Source of the DNA: Rhodobacteraceae bacterium UBA2553
GTDB taxonomy: Bacteria; Pseudomonadota; Alphaproteobacteria; Rhodobacterales; Rhodobacteraceae
Assembly (NCBI GenBank): GCA_002340515.1
Contig: DDMF01000080.1
Span: forward strand, 1-45,302
Length of the DNA stretch: 45,302 bases
Direction of reading: 5' to 3'
Under the pieces are notes generated by a model. The model was given only the letters and a program-made list of their open reading frames with translations, was not told the origin of the DNA and did no database searches. Positions 1 to 9,233 of this stretch are shown here, one piece after another; position 1 is the stretch's first letter; every line of letters begins with the position of its first letter. The position numbers and the translations under genes were made by a program.

Positions 1-1
1 A

Positions 2-1051
2 GCCCGCCGCCCGATCATTGACATGGAAGGGTATGAACAAAGCCTGAAGGCGCGCATGGACCCAACCGCCTCGATCCTGCGTGGTATCACCGCGCGGGCG
101 CGCAAAAACCAAGCAACGATGATCTTTGCCGAAGGCGACGACCCGCAAGTGTTGCGTGCCGCCGTGCAATATCAGCGCAACGGTTATGGCCGTGCCTTGG
201 TTGTTGGCCGTCAGGACAATGTGCGCGCCCAGCTTGAAACCGTGGGCCTTGGCGACGCGGTGCGTGAGCTGCGCGTGGTGAATGCTGGCAATACCGAGCA
301 TTTCGACGAGTATAAAGACTTCCTTTATGGCCGCCTGCAGCGCGACGGGTTTGACCGTCACGATGTGCACCGTCTTGCCGCGCGGGACCGTCACGTGTTT
401 GCATCGCTGATGCTGCAACATGGGCATGGCGATGGGCTGATCACCGGGGCCACCCGTAAATCAGCTTACGTTCTGGACCGGATCAACCATGTGTTTGACG
501 CCCGCGCCAGCGACGGTGCGGTTGGCGTGACCGCGCTGTTGGTCAAAGGCCGCATCGTGCTGATGGCGGACACTTTGGTGCATGAATGGCCGGAAACCGA
601 AGACATGGCCGACATTGCCGAACGCGCCGCCGCCGTGGCGCGCGGGTTGGGGCTAGAACCCCGCGTCGCCTTTGTCAGCTTCTCGACCTTTGGCTATCCA
701 AAATCAGAACGTGCGCAAAAGCTGCACGAAGCCCCCGCCATTCTGGACGCGCGCGGCGTGGATTTTGAATATGATGGCGAAATGACCGCAGATGTGGCCC
801 TGAACCCGGACGTGATGGCGCAATATCCGTTCTGTCGTCTATCGGGTCCGGCCAATATTTTGGTGGTTCCCGCCCGTCACTCTGCGTCAATTTCGGTGAA
901 AATGATGCAGGAACTGGCCGGTGCCACCGTGATTGGCCCAATTCTGTCCGGCATTGATAAGCCGATTCAGATCTGTTCAACCAACTCGACCTCTAACGAC
1001 ATCCTGAACATGGCGGTTCTGGCCGCCGCACGTTTGGGAGAGAAGAAATAG
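2..1051 (+). CDS. maeB: NADP-dependent malic enzyme, C-terminal part (partial at window start)
   Basis: The reading frame is open from base 2 and continues upstream of the window, so the apparent ATG at 23 is internal. The visible ~349 residues are the phosphate-acetyltransferase-like (PTA) domain that follows the catalytic malic domain in large MaeB-type malic enzymes. It begins near the inter-domain stretch containing FAEGDDPQVLRAA and ends with the typical GPILSGIDKPIQICSTNST segment and a C-terminal helix. In the family, MaeB decarboxylates malate to pyruvate with NADP, and the PTA-like domain is regulatory (acetyl-CoA sensing) rather than an active transacetylase. A stand-alone Pta is the alternative, but the sequence resembles the fused form and the frame has no start in the window. 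It ends with TAG, and no convincing terminator follows before the next gene. Confidence 0.9.
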   Translation, partial: ARRPIIDMEGYEQSLKARMDPTASILRGITARARKNQATMIFAEGDDPQVLRAAVQYQRNGYGRALVVGRQDNVRAQLETVGLGDAVRELRVVNAGNTEHFDEYKDFLYGRLQRDGFDRHDVHRLAARDRHVFASLMLQHGHGDGLITGATRKSAYVLDRINHVFDARASDGAVGVTALLVKGRIVLMADTLVHEWPETEDMADIAERAAAVARGLGLEPRVAFVSFSTFGYPKSERAQKLHEAPAILDARGVDFEYDGEMTADVALNPDVMAQYPFCRLSGPANILVVPARHSASISVKMMQELAGATVIGPILSGIDKPIQICSTNSTSNDILNMAVLAAARLGEKK

Positions 1052-1113
1052 GGACTAATTCAGCCCAATAGCGCGAATTTGACCCACCACATAGGCCTGC
1101 CCTATCCTTGGGC

Positions 1114-1983
1114 ATGGGTTATGTCATTTCTCATTGGCGCGGAGAGCAGTCTTTGCTTCGGTCGTTCTGGCTGAATGGGGTTGCCCTGCGGCTTGTGATC
1201 TATGGCCTCTTTGCGACCCTGATCCGTGAAAACCCTGTTGCAATTCCGCTGGCGCTGGGCGCTGCTGGTGTTGATCTTGTGATTTTGGTCTGGCAATGCA
1301 CCGGTTATTTTCGCGCAGCAGAGCGGAATTTGCGTGGATTAGGGTCTATGTTGCCACTTTGGGGCGGAATGTTTGCCCTGATTGTTGCGGTGTTTGTGGT
1401 GCTGACGCAATGGTGGGGGTTGGCGTTGGCCACCCATGTTCCACCAGACGAGGTGCCCTATTCCGTACAGCGCGATCAACTGCACGCCTCAAATTATGAC
1501 ATGCGCGTCTCAGAGGATGGCACCATCCTTACCTTGCGCGGCGTGATCGCGCTGGGCGCAACCAAACGGTTCATGGCGCTTTTGGCAAAACACCCCGATC
1601 TGCGCCATGTGCATCTGACCAGCAATGGCGGAAATATCTTTGAGGCGCGCGGGATCGCAAAGCTGATCCTTGCGCATGAGCTGAGCACATTTGTCGAACA
1701 GGATTGCAGCTCGGCTTGCACCCTTCCGTTTATCGCCGGAAAGATGCGGGGCATTGCCCTGAATGCAAGGTTGGGATTTCACGGATATCTTCTCACCAAT
1801 GCGTCGCAAACGCCGCACATTGATGTGGCTGCTGAACAGGAAAAAGACCGCGAACTTTTCCGTGCGCGCGGGGTAAGTGACGCATTTTTGGAGGTGATGT
1901 TCCAACGGTCACACGCTGAGATTTGGACGCCAGATTTGTGCGTCTTGCGTGCTGCCGGTGTGGTGAACACGGACGCGTTTTAG
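1114..1983 (+). CDS. Membrane-anchored ClpP/crotonase-fold periplasmic protein (COG3904-like), function unknown
   Basis: A 289-residue protein starting at ATG 1114; a TTG two codons upstream (1108) is also possible. Two or three hydrophobic segments fill the first ~115 residues. The soluble part then carries features of the ClpP-like fold: an LTSNGGNIFEARG turn, a helix, the DCSSACTLPFIAG stretch where ClpP-type proteases place their nucleophilic serine, and a later FHGY. Proteins of this type are annotated as predicted periplasmic proteins with a serine-protease-like fold; their substrates are unknown. I infer a membrane-tethered hydrolase or an inactive relative. It stands alone between malic enzyme and a convergent icd, and the transcript would run into the repeat array and the bidirectional terminator at 2088-2117. 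Confidence 0.6.
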   Translation: MGYVISHWRGEQSLLRSFWLNGVALRLVIYGLFATLIRENPVAIPLALGAAGVDLVILVWQCTGYFRAAERNLRGLGSMLPLWGGMFALIVAVFVVLTQWWGLALATHVPPDEVPYSVQRDQLHASNYDMRVSEDGTILTLRGVIALGATKRFMALLAKHPDLRHVHLTSNGGNIFEARGIAKLILAHELSTFVEQDCSSACTLPFIAGKMRGIALNARLGFHGYLLTNASQTPHIDVAAEQEKDRELFRARGVSDAFLEVMFQRSHAEIWTPDLCVLRAAGVVNTDAF

Positions 1984-1996
1984 GGATATTTGAGGG

Positions 1997-2080
1997 TTTA
2001 AACAGTTTACAGTTTTGCCGCCGAGACCTTTAAACAGTTTAAAGTTTGGCGATTTGAAACTTTAAAGAGTTTAAAGTTTT
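1997..2080. repeat. Three AT-rich ~20-bp repeats at exact 32-bp period, the last two forming inverted repeats
   Basis: Units begin at 1997, 2029 and 2061, spaced exactly 32 bases apart. They share the pattern TTTAAA(C/G)AGTTTA(A/C)AGTTT, with 12-13-base unrelated spacers of higher GC. Unit 3 with its left flank is a perfect inverted repeat: arms AAACTTTAAA (2057-2066) and TTTAAAGTTT (2070-2079) around GAG. Unit 2 is nearly the same with one mismatch; unit 1 is degenerate. The array lies just after the stop of the 1114-1983 gene and just before a terminator. The function is unknown. Confidence 0.75.
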
Positions 2081-2087
2081 CGCAAAG

Positions 2088-2117
2088 AAAAACCCCCACC
2101 AGATGGCGGGGGTTTTT
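2088..2117. terminator. Bidirectional rho-independent terminator between convergent genes
   Basis: AAAAACCCCC pairs with GGGGGTTTTT, with a further CC/GG pairing around an AGAT loop, giving a hairpin flanked by A and T runs on both strands. It serves the upstream plus-strand gene and icd on the minus strand. Confidence 0.85.
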
Positions 2118-2137
2118 GTGTTTCAGACTGGTAATAT

Positions 2138-4351
2138 TCAGTCGATGATTGCGTTCAGCGTGGCTGATGGGCGCATCACTTTTGTTTTCAATGCGGCATC
2201 AGGGCGGAAATATCCACCGATGTTTGCCGCTGGACCTTGCGCCATTGCGAGTTCTGCCAGAATGGCCTCTTCGCCGTCGGCCAACGCTTTTGCAACAGGG
2301 GCAAATTCCGCTGCCAAATCAGCATCTTGCGTCTGGGCCGCAAGCGCATCTGCCCAGTAACGTGCAAACCAATAGTGGCTGTCACGGTTGTCTGGCTCAC
2401 CAACTTTGCGGCTTGGCGAGCGGTTGTTGTCCAGAATACCTTGGGTCGCAGCTTCTGCCGCCGCACCCAAAACGCCCGCTTTTGCGTTGCCTTTAACGTC
2501 GGCGAGGAAGTTCAAGCTTTCACCTAAGGCACAGAATTCGCCCATAGAATCCCAACGCAGATGGTTCTGTTCAACCAGTTGCTGAACGTGCTTGGGGGCG
2601 GAGCCGCCCGCGCCAGTTTCAAACAAGCCGCCGCCTTGCATCAGCTTCACAATCGACAGCATCTTAGCCGAAGTGCCAAGTTCCAAGATCGGGAACAGGT
2701 CGGTCAGATAATCGCGCAGCACGTTGCCGGTGATGGCGATGCTGTCTTTGCCCGCGGTGATGGTGATCAGCGACTGACGGGTGGCTTCGCGTGGGGCCAT
2801 GATCTGGAATTTGTCAGCAACACCAGCGGCTTGCAGGGCGGGCTCAACCATTTTGATCAGTTCGGCGTCATGGGCGCGGTTGGCGTCCAGCCAGAAAATG
2901 GCTTCGGAACCGGTCAGGCGTTGACGGTCCAGGGCAAGCTGGATCCAGTTGTCGACTGGCGCCTTTTTCGCCGTACAGGCGCGCCAGATGTCACCGCCTT
3001 CAACCTCGTGCGAATGCAACGTCTCGCCGTTTGGCAGAACCACGCGGATCACGCCGTCAGCGGGTGCTTCGAAGGTGGTGGGGTGGCTGCCGTATTCTTC
3101 GGCTTTTTGCGCCATCAGGCCGACGTTTGCGACGGACCCAACGGTGGACACGTCCATTTTACCGTTTTCTTTGAAGAAGTTGATGCTCTCGTCATAGATG
3201 GTCGCATAGCAGTTGTCGGGGATCACACAATTGGTATCCCCTTTGTTGCCATCCGCGTCCCAGCCTTTGCCGCCCGCGCGGATCACGGCGGGCATAGAGG
3301 CGTCGATGATTACGTCTGATGGGACGTGCAGGTTGGTGATGCCCTTGTCGGAATCAACCATATACATCGCGGGGCGATCTGCGGTCACGGCGTCGATCGC
3401 GGCCATGATGTCAGCGTTGTCTTTCACGCGGTCGATCAGGTCACCCATGCCAGAGTTTGGGTTCACGCCAGCGGCCTCCAGCTCGGCACCGAACTTTTCA
3501 AACACAGGGGCCAGCCAAGCCTTAACAGCATGGCCAAAGATGATCGGATCGGACACTTTCATCATGGTCGCTTTCATGTGAAGCGAGAACATGGTGCCGT
3601 CTTTTTTGGTGTCTTCAATGGCGTCTGCCAAGAAGGTGGACAGGGCGTTTGCTGACATGAATGTCGCGTCTGCAACGGTGCCTTCTTCCAGCGGCCAGCT
3701 GTCTTTCAGAACGGTTGTTGTGCCGTCTTTGCCAACAAATTCGATCTTCGCATCACCGGCCTGTGCCGCCGTGATGGTTGCTGCTTTTTCGTTTGCATAG
3801 AAGTCGTTACCCGGCATCGACGATACTTTGGTCTTCGATGTTGATACCCATTCACCCATCGAATGCGGGTTGTTTTGGGCATAGTTTTTCACGGCTTTGG
3901 CCGAACGACGGTCCGAGTTGCCCTCACGCAGAACCGGGTTCACAGCGGAACCTTTGATCCCGTCATAACGTGCGCGTACGGCTTTTTCTTCATCGGTTTT
4001 CGGCTCCTCCGGGTAATCCGGCAGGGCGTAGCCTTGCGCCTGAAGCTCTTCGATTGCGGCCACAAGTTGCGGCACAGATGCCGAGATGTTTGGCAGTTTG
4101 ATGACGTTGGCATCGGCGGTTTTCACCAGCTTGCCCAGCTCGGCCAGATCGTCGTTTTGACGTTGCTCTGCGGTCAGGCTTTCGGGGAAGGTCGAAATGA
4201 TCCGGCCGGCCAATGAGATGTCTTTGGTGCCCACGGACACACCCGCCGCTTTGGTAAAGCGTTTGATGATGGGCAGGAACGAGGCGGAGGCAAGCTCCGG
4301 CGCTTCGTCTACAATGGTATACACAATATCCGGCTGTGAAGTATCGGTCAT
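2138..4351 (-). CDS. icd: Isocitrate dehydrogenase (NADP+), monomeric type
   Basis: A 737-residue protein, the normal length of the monomeric (IDH-II) NADP-isocitrate dehydrogenase. It oxidatively decarboxylates isocitrate to 2-oxoglutarate in the TCA cycle. The family is recognised from its start ([25 protein letters not shown]), the central [22 protein letters not shown] segment and the C-terminal [13 protein letters not shown] and NIGGYFRPD stretches. The chosen ATG at 4351 follows an A-run with AGGGG; the open frame upstream is not protein-like. The protein shares no sequence similarity with the dimeric Icd family or with the IDH3-like enzyme encoded 1 kb upstream at 5353-6372, so the region holds two unrelated isocitrate dehydrogenases. 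Confidence 0.95.
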   Translation of the reverse strand: MTDTSQPDIVYTIVDEAPELASASFLPIIKRFTKAAGVSVGTKDISLAGRIISTFPESLTAEQRQNDDLAELGKLVKTADANVIKLPNISASVPQLVAAIEELQAQGYALPDYPEEPKTDEEKAVRARYDGIKGSAVNPVLREGNSDRRSAKAVKNYAQNNPHSMGEWVSTSKTKVSSMPGNDFYANEKAATITAAQAGDAKIEFVGKDGTTTVLKDSWPLEEGTVADATFMSANALSTFLADAIEDTKKDGTMFSLHMKATMMKVSDPIIFGHAVKAWLAPVFEKFGAELEAAGVNPNSGMGDLIDRVKDNADIMAAIDAVTADRPAMYMVDSDKGITNLHVPSDVIIDASMPAVIRAGGKGWDADGNKGDTNCVIPDNCYATIYDESINFFKENGKMDVSTVGSVANVGLMAQKAEEYGSHPTTFEAPADGVIRVVLPNGETLHSHEVEGGDIWRACTAKKAPVDNWIQLALDRQRLTGSEAIFWLDANRAHDAELIKMVEPALQAAGVADKFQIMAPREATRQSLITITAGKDSIAITGNVLRDYLTDLFPILELGTSAKMLSIVKLMQGGGLFETGAGGSAPKHVQQLVEQNHLRWDSMGEFCALGESLNFLADVKGNAKAGVLGAAAEAATQGILDNNRSPSRKVGEPDNRDSHYWFARYWADALAAQTQDADLAAEFAPVAKALADGEEAILAELAMAQGPAANIGGYFRPDAALKTKVMRPSATLNAIID

Positions 4352-4485
4352 GACAGAACACCCCTTTTTTTTCGATGAAAGGTTAGAATGCGCGCGAAAG
4401 ACCGCTTCGGGCGCAGAATTGGATTTGACCCTGACATACACAATCTGCGCATGAAAAAAAAGGGACTTGAACGTGGATCGGCGAA

Positions 4486-5253
4486 TTAGTCGCGGGCAAT
4501 CAGCGGTAAAATTTGTTTGGCCAGCAGATAGTGAGAAGAAATTTCGCGACCATCGTGGATCAGAGAGAAAACACCATATGGATTGGGGACAAGGGTTCGT
4601 GCTTCTGCCGCTGAGGTGATTTCGATGGCGCGAAATGGGATGTCCAAGGTCTCGGGGGCGGCACGGGCATGTGTCACCGCATCTTCGAGATAGGGGCATT
4701 GCGCGGAATGAAGAACCGTCATTCCCGGCCCAAAGGCGGCGGCTTTTGCGGACCAGTTTCCTGATAAACGCGGGGGATCCGCAGGGGAACTGGACTTTAG
4801 CATCAGGTCGTAGCCCGGTGCAGCGCTATCATCAGATTGGTATCCGTGGTGGGTCAGGATACCTTTATCGATCAGCCAGTTACCTGAACTTGTCAGGGCG
4901 ACCACGCCTTTATATCCGTTCTCACGCGCCCATTCCTCAGCCTCATTCAAAAGCTGAGTTGAGAACCCATTCCCTTTGCTTTTCCCGACAACCCAAAGGC
5001 AGTGGATCACCACAAAATCATCAGCATTTTCAATGCCGCGCCAGGCAAATTTACCGGGGATGAATTCAATGAAACCGCGTTCTTTGTTGCCCAACAGGCG
5101 AAGCTGCAGCCCCTCGGCAAAGCGGGCATCCAGCCACGCCTTTTTACGCTTCCAAGCGCTGGTTTTCCGGGCGCTCATTTTGCAAAAGAACCCGTGTTTT
5201 TCGACGGTCTCAGCTGTGACGGTAATGATGGGATTTGAATGTAATTGGGTCAT
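4486..5253 (-). CDS. GNAT-family N-acetyltransferase with C-terminal YoaP domain
   Basis: A 255-residue protein starting at ATG 5253; a longer frame to 5301 exists but adds 16 residues of low plausibility. The first ~150 residues are a GNAT domain: the segment with [20 protein letters not shown] is the acetyl-CoA pyrophosphate-binding loop and its helix. The C-terminal ~90 residues resemble the YoaP domain, which has a thioredoxin-like layout (here [12 protein letters not shown]) and accompanies GNAT domains in YoaP-type proteins. The substrate is unknown. It sits between the two isocitrate dehydrogenase genes on the same strand, with a probable terminator (5300-5326) upstream, so it is probably transcribed from its own promoter. 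Confidence 0.7.
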   Translation of the reverse strand: MTQLHSNPIITVTAETVEKHGFFCKMSARKTSAWKRKKAWLDARFAEGLQLRLLGNKERGFIEFIPGKFAWRGIENADDFVVIHCLWVVGKSKGNGFSTQLLNEAEEWARENGYKGVVALTSSGNWLIDKGILTHHGYQSDDSAAPGYDLMLKSSSPADPPRLSGNWSAKAAAFGPGMTVLHSAQCPYLEDAVTHARAAPETLDIPFRAIEITSAAEARTLVPNPYGVFSLIHDGREISSHYLLAKQILPLIARD

Positions 5254-5299
5254 GGTGGCAGTGTGCACCTGTGGGTGCGGGTTGTCTCTGACCAAGGTC

Positions 5300-5326
5300 A
5301 AAACCGAGGCGCGAGGCCCCGGTTTT
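5300..5326 (-). terminator. Probable terminator of the IDH3-like gene
   Basis: On the minus strand AAAACCG pairs with CGGTTTT, with an inner GGC/GCC pairing, and the T-run ends the stem. It lies 27 bases past the stop of the gene at 5353-6372. Confidence 0.5.
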
Positions 5327-5352
5327 GCTTCAATTCGCTATGGCGAAGGGTA

Positions 5353-6372
5353 TTACAGACGCGAGATAATGGCGTCGGCAAGTGTGGAGGTGTTGCCCGT
5401 GCCACCAAGATCAGGTGTCGCACCATCGCCGGATTGCACGGTGTCGATCACCGCTTGGCGCAGGCGATTGGCGTCTTCCACACGGCCCACATGTTCCAGC
5501 ATCATGCCTGCGGCCATTAGGAAAGCGCAGGGGTTGGCAAGGCCTTTTCCGGCAATATCAGGAGCGGATCCATGTACCGCTTCAAAGATCGCGGCGTCTT
5601 CACCGATGTTGGCGCCGGGGGCCAGACCCAGCCCGCCAATAAGGCCAGCGGCGAGATCGGACAGGATGTCGCCAAAGAGGTTGGTGGTGACGATCACGTC
5701 AAAGGCTTCGGGGTACATGACCATCTGCATCGCGCAGGCGTCAACGATCCGCTCGTCATAGTCGACGCGGCCTTCGTATTCCTTCGCCACGTCGCGCGCC
5801 TCTTCCAGAAACATGCCGGACAGCAGTTTCAGGATGTTGGCCTTGTGCACGATGGATACTTTTTTGCGGCCATTGGCGACGGCATATTCAAAGGCGGCGC
5901 GGGCGATGCGGCGGGCTTCGGCTTTTGTGTTATAGCCGGTTGAATAGACTTTGCCTTCGGGGTCGCCGTTGTGTTCAATATACCCTTCGTCGGCAATGTA
6001 ATACCCTTCGAGGTTTTCACGGAAGATCACCATATCAACCCCGTCAAAGCGGCCGTTTTTCTTGATGGTTTTGGTGGGGCGCACGTTTGCGTAAAGCTCA
6101 AATTCCTGACGTAGTTGCAGGTTGATTGACTTGAAACCACCGCCAACGGGCGTGGTCAGCGGGCCCTTGAGGGCCAGTTTGGTGCGATGAATACTATCGA
6201 GCGTCGCCTGCGGAAGCGGCACGCCAGCGGCGTCGATCCCGGCCATACCTGCCTGTTGCACATCCCACTTAAAGGGCGCACCCATGTGGTCCAGAATGGC
6301 GGTGACGGCTTTGGTGATCTCAGGTCCGATCCCATCGCCGGGGATCAGGGTGGCTTCGATTTGGCGTGTCAT
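5353..6372 (-). CDS. Isocitrate dehydrogenase, NAD-dependent (IDH3/isopropylmalate dehydrogenase family)
   Basis: A 339-residue beta-decarboxylating dehydrogenase. It shows the N-terminal LIPGDGIGPEI nucleotide-binding segment, the LKGPLTTPVGGGFKSINLQLRQ substrate loop with its Ser-Asn-Arg pattern, the FRENLEGYY motif, the VHKANILK helix and the TTNLFGDILSDLAAGLIGGLG metal-binding stretch (Asp pair). The loop Ser and the ENLEGYY motif fit isocitrate rather than isopropylmalate. I assign NAD as cofactor from the family; homoisocitrate or tartrate-type substrates are less likely alternatives. ATG 6372 is preceded by GGAGA at good spacing. Next to a monomeric NADP-Icd it gives the cell both cofactor versions of the same TCA step. 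Confidence 0.8.
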   Translation of the reverse strand: MTRQIEATLIPGDGIGPEITKAVTAILDHMGAPFKWDVQQAGMAGIDAAGVPLPQATLDSIHRTKLALKGPLTTPVGGGFKSINLQLRQEFELYANVRPTKTIKKNGRFDGVDMVIFRENLEGYYIADEGYIEHNGDPEGKVYSTGYNTKAEARRIARAAFEYAVANGRKKVSIVHKANILKLLSGMFLEEARDVAKEYEGRVDYDERIVDACAMQMVMYPEAFDVIVTTNLFGDILSDLAAGLIGGLGLAPGANIGEDAAIFEAVHGSAPDIAGKGLANPCAFLMAAGMMLEHVGRVEDANRLRQAVIDTVQSGDGATPDLGGTGNTSTLADAIISRL

Positions 6373-6404
6373 GGCGGGTCTCCAGGCTTGGAAATTTATA
6401 AATT

Positions 6405-6442
6405 CTTATAGCCCATATAAACGGTATACAATGGAATACAAT
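6405..6442 (-). promoter_or_regulatory. Possible promoter/operator of the IDH3-like gene: ATACAAT direct repeat
   Basis: ATACAAT occurs at 6426-6432 and 6436-6442, exactly 10 bases (one helical turn) apart, in an AT-rich divergent intergenic region. Read on the minus strand, TTGTAT (complement of 6426-6431) and TATAAG (complement of 6405-6410) form a -35/-10-like pair with a 15-base spacer. This is visual only. Confidence 0.3.
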
Positions 6443-6556
6443 AGGAAAGTGACCCTCAAAAACCGGGAAAGACGGCAGAGATTTCCCCGCGCCTCACCGT
6501 ATTTCTCTTGCGCATGAGGATTGAAAATATAGGGTTTTGCTAAAAAAGAGGCCCTT

Positions 6557-7441
6557 ATGACTGTATTCTGTTTTGGTTCCATCAATATTGACAATTTTTA
6601 TCAAATGCCGCATTTGCCCCAACCGGGTGAGACGCTGGCCGCATTGGGTTACTCATGCGGATTGGGGGGCAAAGGGGCCAACCAATCGGTCGCCAGCGCA
6701 CGTGCTGGGTGTGAGACAAAGCACATTGGATCCATCGGGGATGACGGGGCGTGGTGCCTGGACAGGCTGCGGAGCATGGGCGTCGATACCGCACATATCG
6801 CGACCATCTCTGCCGCGACCGGGCACGCAAATATCTGTGTTGATCCCTCTGGTGAAAACATGATTGTGCTGGCCCCTGGGGCCAATCACGCCCAAAGCCT
6901 TGAGCGGATTAAGAGTGCCTTAAGCGATGCCCATCCCGGCGATATCCTGCTTTTGCAAAACGAGGTCAATCTTGTCAAAGAGGTCGCACAGATGGCCAAA
7001 CAGCTGGACCTCTTTGTGATCTATTCCGCAGCCCCCTTTGATGCAAAAGCGGCACAGGAAGCCCTGCCGCTATGTGATCTATTGGTTGTGAATGAAGTGG
7101 AAGCAAAGCAACTTTCGGACGCGCTGGGCGTGTCAGCCAGCGAAATTGCGGTGCCCGCTGTTTTGACCACCCGAGGGGAAAAAGGCGCAGAGTGGCGTGA
7201 CCAGATCACCAAAAGTGAAATCAAAGCCCCCGCCTTTAAGGTCACGCCCGTGGACACCACCGGCGCGGGAGATTGCTTTATCGGTTATGTCGCGGCGGGG
7301 TTGGATCAGGGGCTTTCTGTGGCGGATGCGCTGCGGTTGGCGTCTGCTGCCTCCGCGCTTCAGGTCACGCGCCCGGGCACCGCAGAGGCGATCCCGACAC
7401 GGGCAGATGTGGACGCGTTTTTGGCGGGTGTTAACCCTTAA
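6557..7441 (+). CDS. PfkB-family carbohydrate kinase (ribokinase-like)
   Basis: A 294-residue PfkB kinase. It begins with FCFGSINIDNFYQMPHLPQPGET and has the GLGGKGANQSVASARAG motif, which is the ribokinase signature 1. The C-terminal signature 2, DTTGAGDCFIGYVAAGL, contains the catalytic aspartate and anion hole. Family members phosphorylate ribose or related sugars and nucleosides with ATP in the cytoplasm. The GGKGANQ form is typical of ribokinase, but no ribose transporter is nearby, so the exact sugar is not fixed. The ATG at 6557 follows AAGAGG. The 3' end overlaps the convergent SCP2 gene by 11 bases. Confidence 0.8.
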   Translation: MTVFCFGSINIDNFYQMPHLPQPGETLAALGYSCGLGGKGANQSVASARAGCETKHIGSIGDDGAWCLDRLRSMGVDTAHIATISAATGHANICVDPSGENMIVLAPGANHAQSLERIKSALSDAHPGDILLLQNEVNLVKEVAQMAKQLDLFVIYSAAPFDAKAAQEALPLCDLLVVNEVEAKQLSDALGVSASEIAVPAVLTTRGEKGAEWRDQITKSEIKAPAFKVTPVDTTGAGDCFIGYVAAGLDQGLSVADALRLASAASALQVTRPGTAEAIPTRADVDAFLAGVNP

Positions 7442-7718
7442 ACAGCTGCCCCAGCTTCATCGCAATCGACACGTCCCCATCGACCTTGATCTTGCCCATC
7501 ATAAAGGCGGTCATTGGGTTCAGTTTGCCGCGCATCAGCTTTTCCAAATTGTCTTTGGACATGGCGATGGTGCATTTGGTGTCGACATTTTCCCGGCTGA
7601 CGGCACCATCCACCAGCGCAATCACGCCATCCTCGCCACAATCCAACTTGAGGCTTTCATCAAACGGATGTTTCGCCAATCCGCGGCTGATCTTTGCGGC
7701 AATTTCGGTAAGCGGCAT
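7431..7718 (-). CDS. SCP2 sterol-binding domain protein
   Basis: A 95-residue single-domain SCP2 protein, ending with the characteristic MSKDNLEKLMRGKLNPMTAFMMGKIKVDGDVSIAMKLGQLF stretch (residues ~53-93), which forms the end of the hydrophobic ligand cavity. SCP2 domains bind fatty acyl chains, sterols or acyl-CoA; small bacterial members are mostly uncharacterised. The ATG at 7718 has AAAGGA upstream; the longer open frame to 7832 runs through the argG terminator hairpin and is not coding. The stop overlaps the end of the convergent sugar kinase. Its promoter presumably lies after the hairpin at 7739-7765. Confidence 0.85.
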   Translation of the reverse strand: MPLTEIAAKISRGLAKHPFDESLKLDCGEDGVIALVDGAVSRENVDTKCTIAMSKDNLEKLMRGKLNPMTAFMMGKIKVDGDVSIAMKLGQLFKG

Positions 7719-7738
7719 GGGATGTCCTTTTAATGCAA

Positions 7739-7765
7739 AACGCCCCCGCGTGATACGGGGGCGTT
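7739..7765 (-). terminator. argG terminator
   Basis: CGCCCCCG pairs with CGGGGGCG around a 7-base loop, followed on the minus strand by TTTTG. It lies between argG (ends 7810) and the SCP2 gene (starts 7718). Confidence 0.85.
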
Positions 7766-7809
7766 GGTGTTCGGTCCACAGTATAATTCCACCGTGACGT
7801 GGCGAAAAG

Positions 7810-9060
7810 TTACTTACCGCTTTTTGCCGCAACGCGTTTGTTGCGCATGGCGATCAGCTTTAGGCGCAGCGCGTTGAGCTGGATAAAGCCTGCGGCGTCG
7901 GTCTGATCATATGCGCCTGCGTCATCCTCGAAGGTCACATGTTCTTCGGAGTAAAGCGAGTGATCTGACCAGCGGCCAACCACACGGGCAAGGCCTTTGT
8001 AAAGCTTCATCCGCACCGTGCCTGTGACGTGTTCTTGCGACATGTCGATGGCGGCTTGCAGCATTTCGCGCTCGGGTGAATACCAGTAACCATTATAGAT
8101 CAGCTCGGCGTATTTCGGCATCAGCTCATCCTTCAGGTGCATCGCGCCCCGGTCCATGGTGATGCTTTCAATGCCGCGGTGGGCGTCGATCAGGATGGTG
8201 CCACCGGGGGTTTCATAGATCCCGCGCGATTTCATACCAACGTAACGACCCTCAACCAGATCAAGTCGGCCAATGCCGTGCTTGCGACCATATTCGTTCA
8301 GCTCGGTCAGGACTGTGGCGGGCGACATATCGACGCCGTTGATGGCCACGGGATCGCCTTTTTCAAAGGTAATCTCGATGAATTCCGGCGTGTCAGGCGC
8401 ATCTTCGGGATGCACGGTGCGCTGGTACACATAGTCGGGTGCGTCATCGGCGGGGTTTTCCAGAACCTTGCCTTCGGACGAGGTGTGTAGCAGGTTTGCA
8501 TCCACAGAGAATGGCGCCTCGCCGCGCTTGTCCTTGGCAACTGGGATCTGGTTTTGCTCGGCAAATTCCAGAAGCTTGGTGCGCGAGGTCAGATCCCATT
8601 CGCGCCAGGGCGCGATCACTTTGATGTCTGGGTTCAGCGCATAGGCGGCCAGTTCAAACCGCACCTGATCGTTGCCCTTGCCGGTTGCACCATGTGCCAC
8701 GGCGTCCGCATTATGCTCGGCCGCGATCTCAACAAGACGTTTGGAAATCAGTGGGCGCGCGATTGAGGTGCCCAGCAGGTACAGACCTTCGTATTGCGCA
8801 TTGGCACGGAACATCGGGAAGACAAAGTCGCGCACAAACTCTTCGCGCACGTCTTCGATATGGATGTTTTCTGGCTTGATGCCCAGCAATTCTGCCTTGG
8901 CGCGGGCTGGGTCCAGCTCTTCGCCCTGACCAAGGTCAGCGGTGAAGGTGATCACTTCGCAACCATACTCGGTTTGCAACCATTTCAGGATGATCGAGGT
9001 ATCAAGGCCGCCTGAATAGGCCAGCACAACTTTTTTGGGTGCAGAATTGGATTCAGACAT
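7810..9060 (-). CDS. argG: Argininosuccinate synthase
   Basis: A 416-residue protein. It condenses citrulline and aspartate with ATP to argininosuccinate, the penultimate step of arginine synthesis. The PP-loop [18 protein letters not shown] lies near the N-terminus, and the family segments [28 protein letters not shown] and [18 protein letters not shown] follow. The start is ATG 9060, preceded by AAGGGA; an in-frame ATG five codons upstream is less likely. It is monocistronic, with a strong terminator behind it. Confidence 0.96.
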   Translation of the reverse strand: MSESNSAPKKVVLAYSGGLDTSIILKWLQTEYGCEVITFTADLGQGEELDPARAKAELLGIKPENIHIEDVREEFVRDFVFPMFRANAQYEGLYLLGTSIARPLISKRLVEIAAEHNADAVAHGATGKGNDQVRFELAAYALNPDIKVIAPWREWDLTSRTKLLEFAEQNQIPVAKDKRGEAPFSVDANLLHTSSEGKVLENPADDAPDYVYQRTVHPEDAPDTPEFIEITFEKGDPVAINGVDMSPATVLTELNEYGRKHGIGRLDLVEGRYVGMKSRGIYETPGGTILIDAHRGIESITMDRGAMHLKDELMPKYAELIYNGYWYSPEREMLQAAIDMSQEHVTGTVRMKLYKGLARVVGRWSDHSLYSEEHVTFEDDAGAYDQTDAAGFIQLNALRLKLIAMRNKRVAAKSGK

Positions 9061-9233
9061 GGTTTTCCCTTTCAAGACGTATCGCGCCGCGCTTATCCGG
9101 TTTTACCGCGCGGGGCAAGGTTTGTGGTGTGTTCTTTGGGGAACTGGGGGAGAACTGGAGGAAATGTCAGGATTGCCAGTGATCAAAATCCATGATTGAA
9201 AACCCCAAAAGAATTTTGAGTTGAGGATTTGAG

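Noticed and set aside
1997..2080. CRISPR array
   Set aside because: Only three degenerate units, 12-13-base spacers that are far too short, and no cas genes.
2561..3319. 252-residue open frame antisense to icd
   Set aside because: It is an antisense shadow of icd with no ribosome site and no recognisable domain; similar frames occur throughout icd.
9164..9199. 11-codon ORF with a GGAGG site between argG and the orphan membrane gene (possible leader peptide)
   Set aside because: It shows no run of regulatory codons, no attenuator hairpin after it, and the downstream gene is not biosynthetic; chance is more likely.
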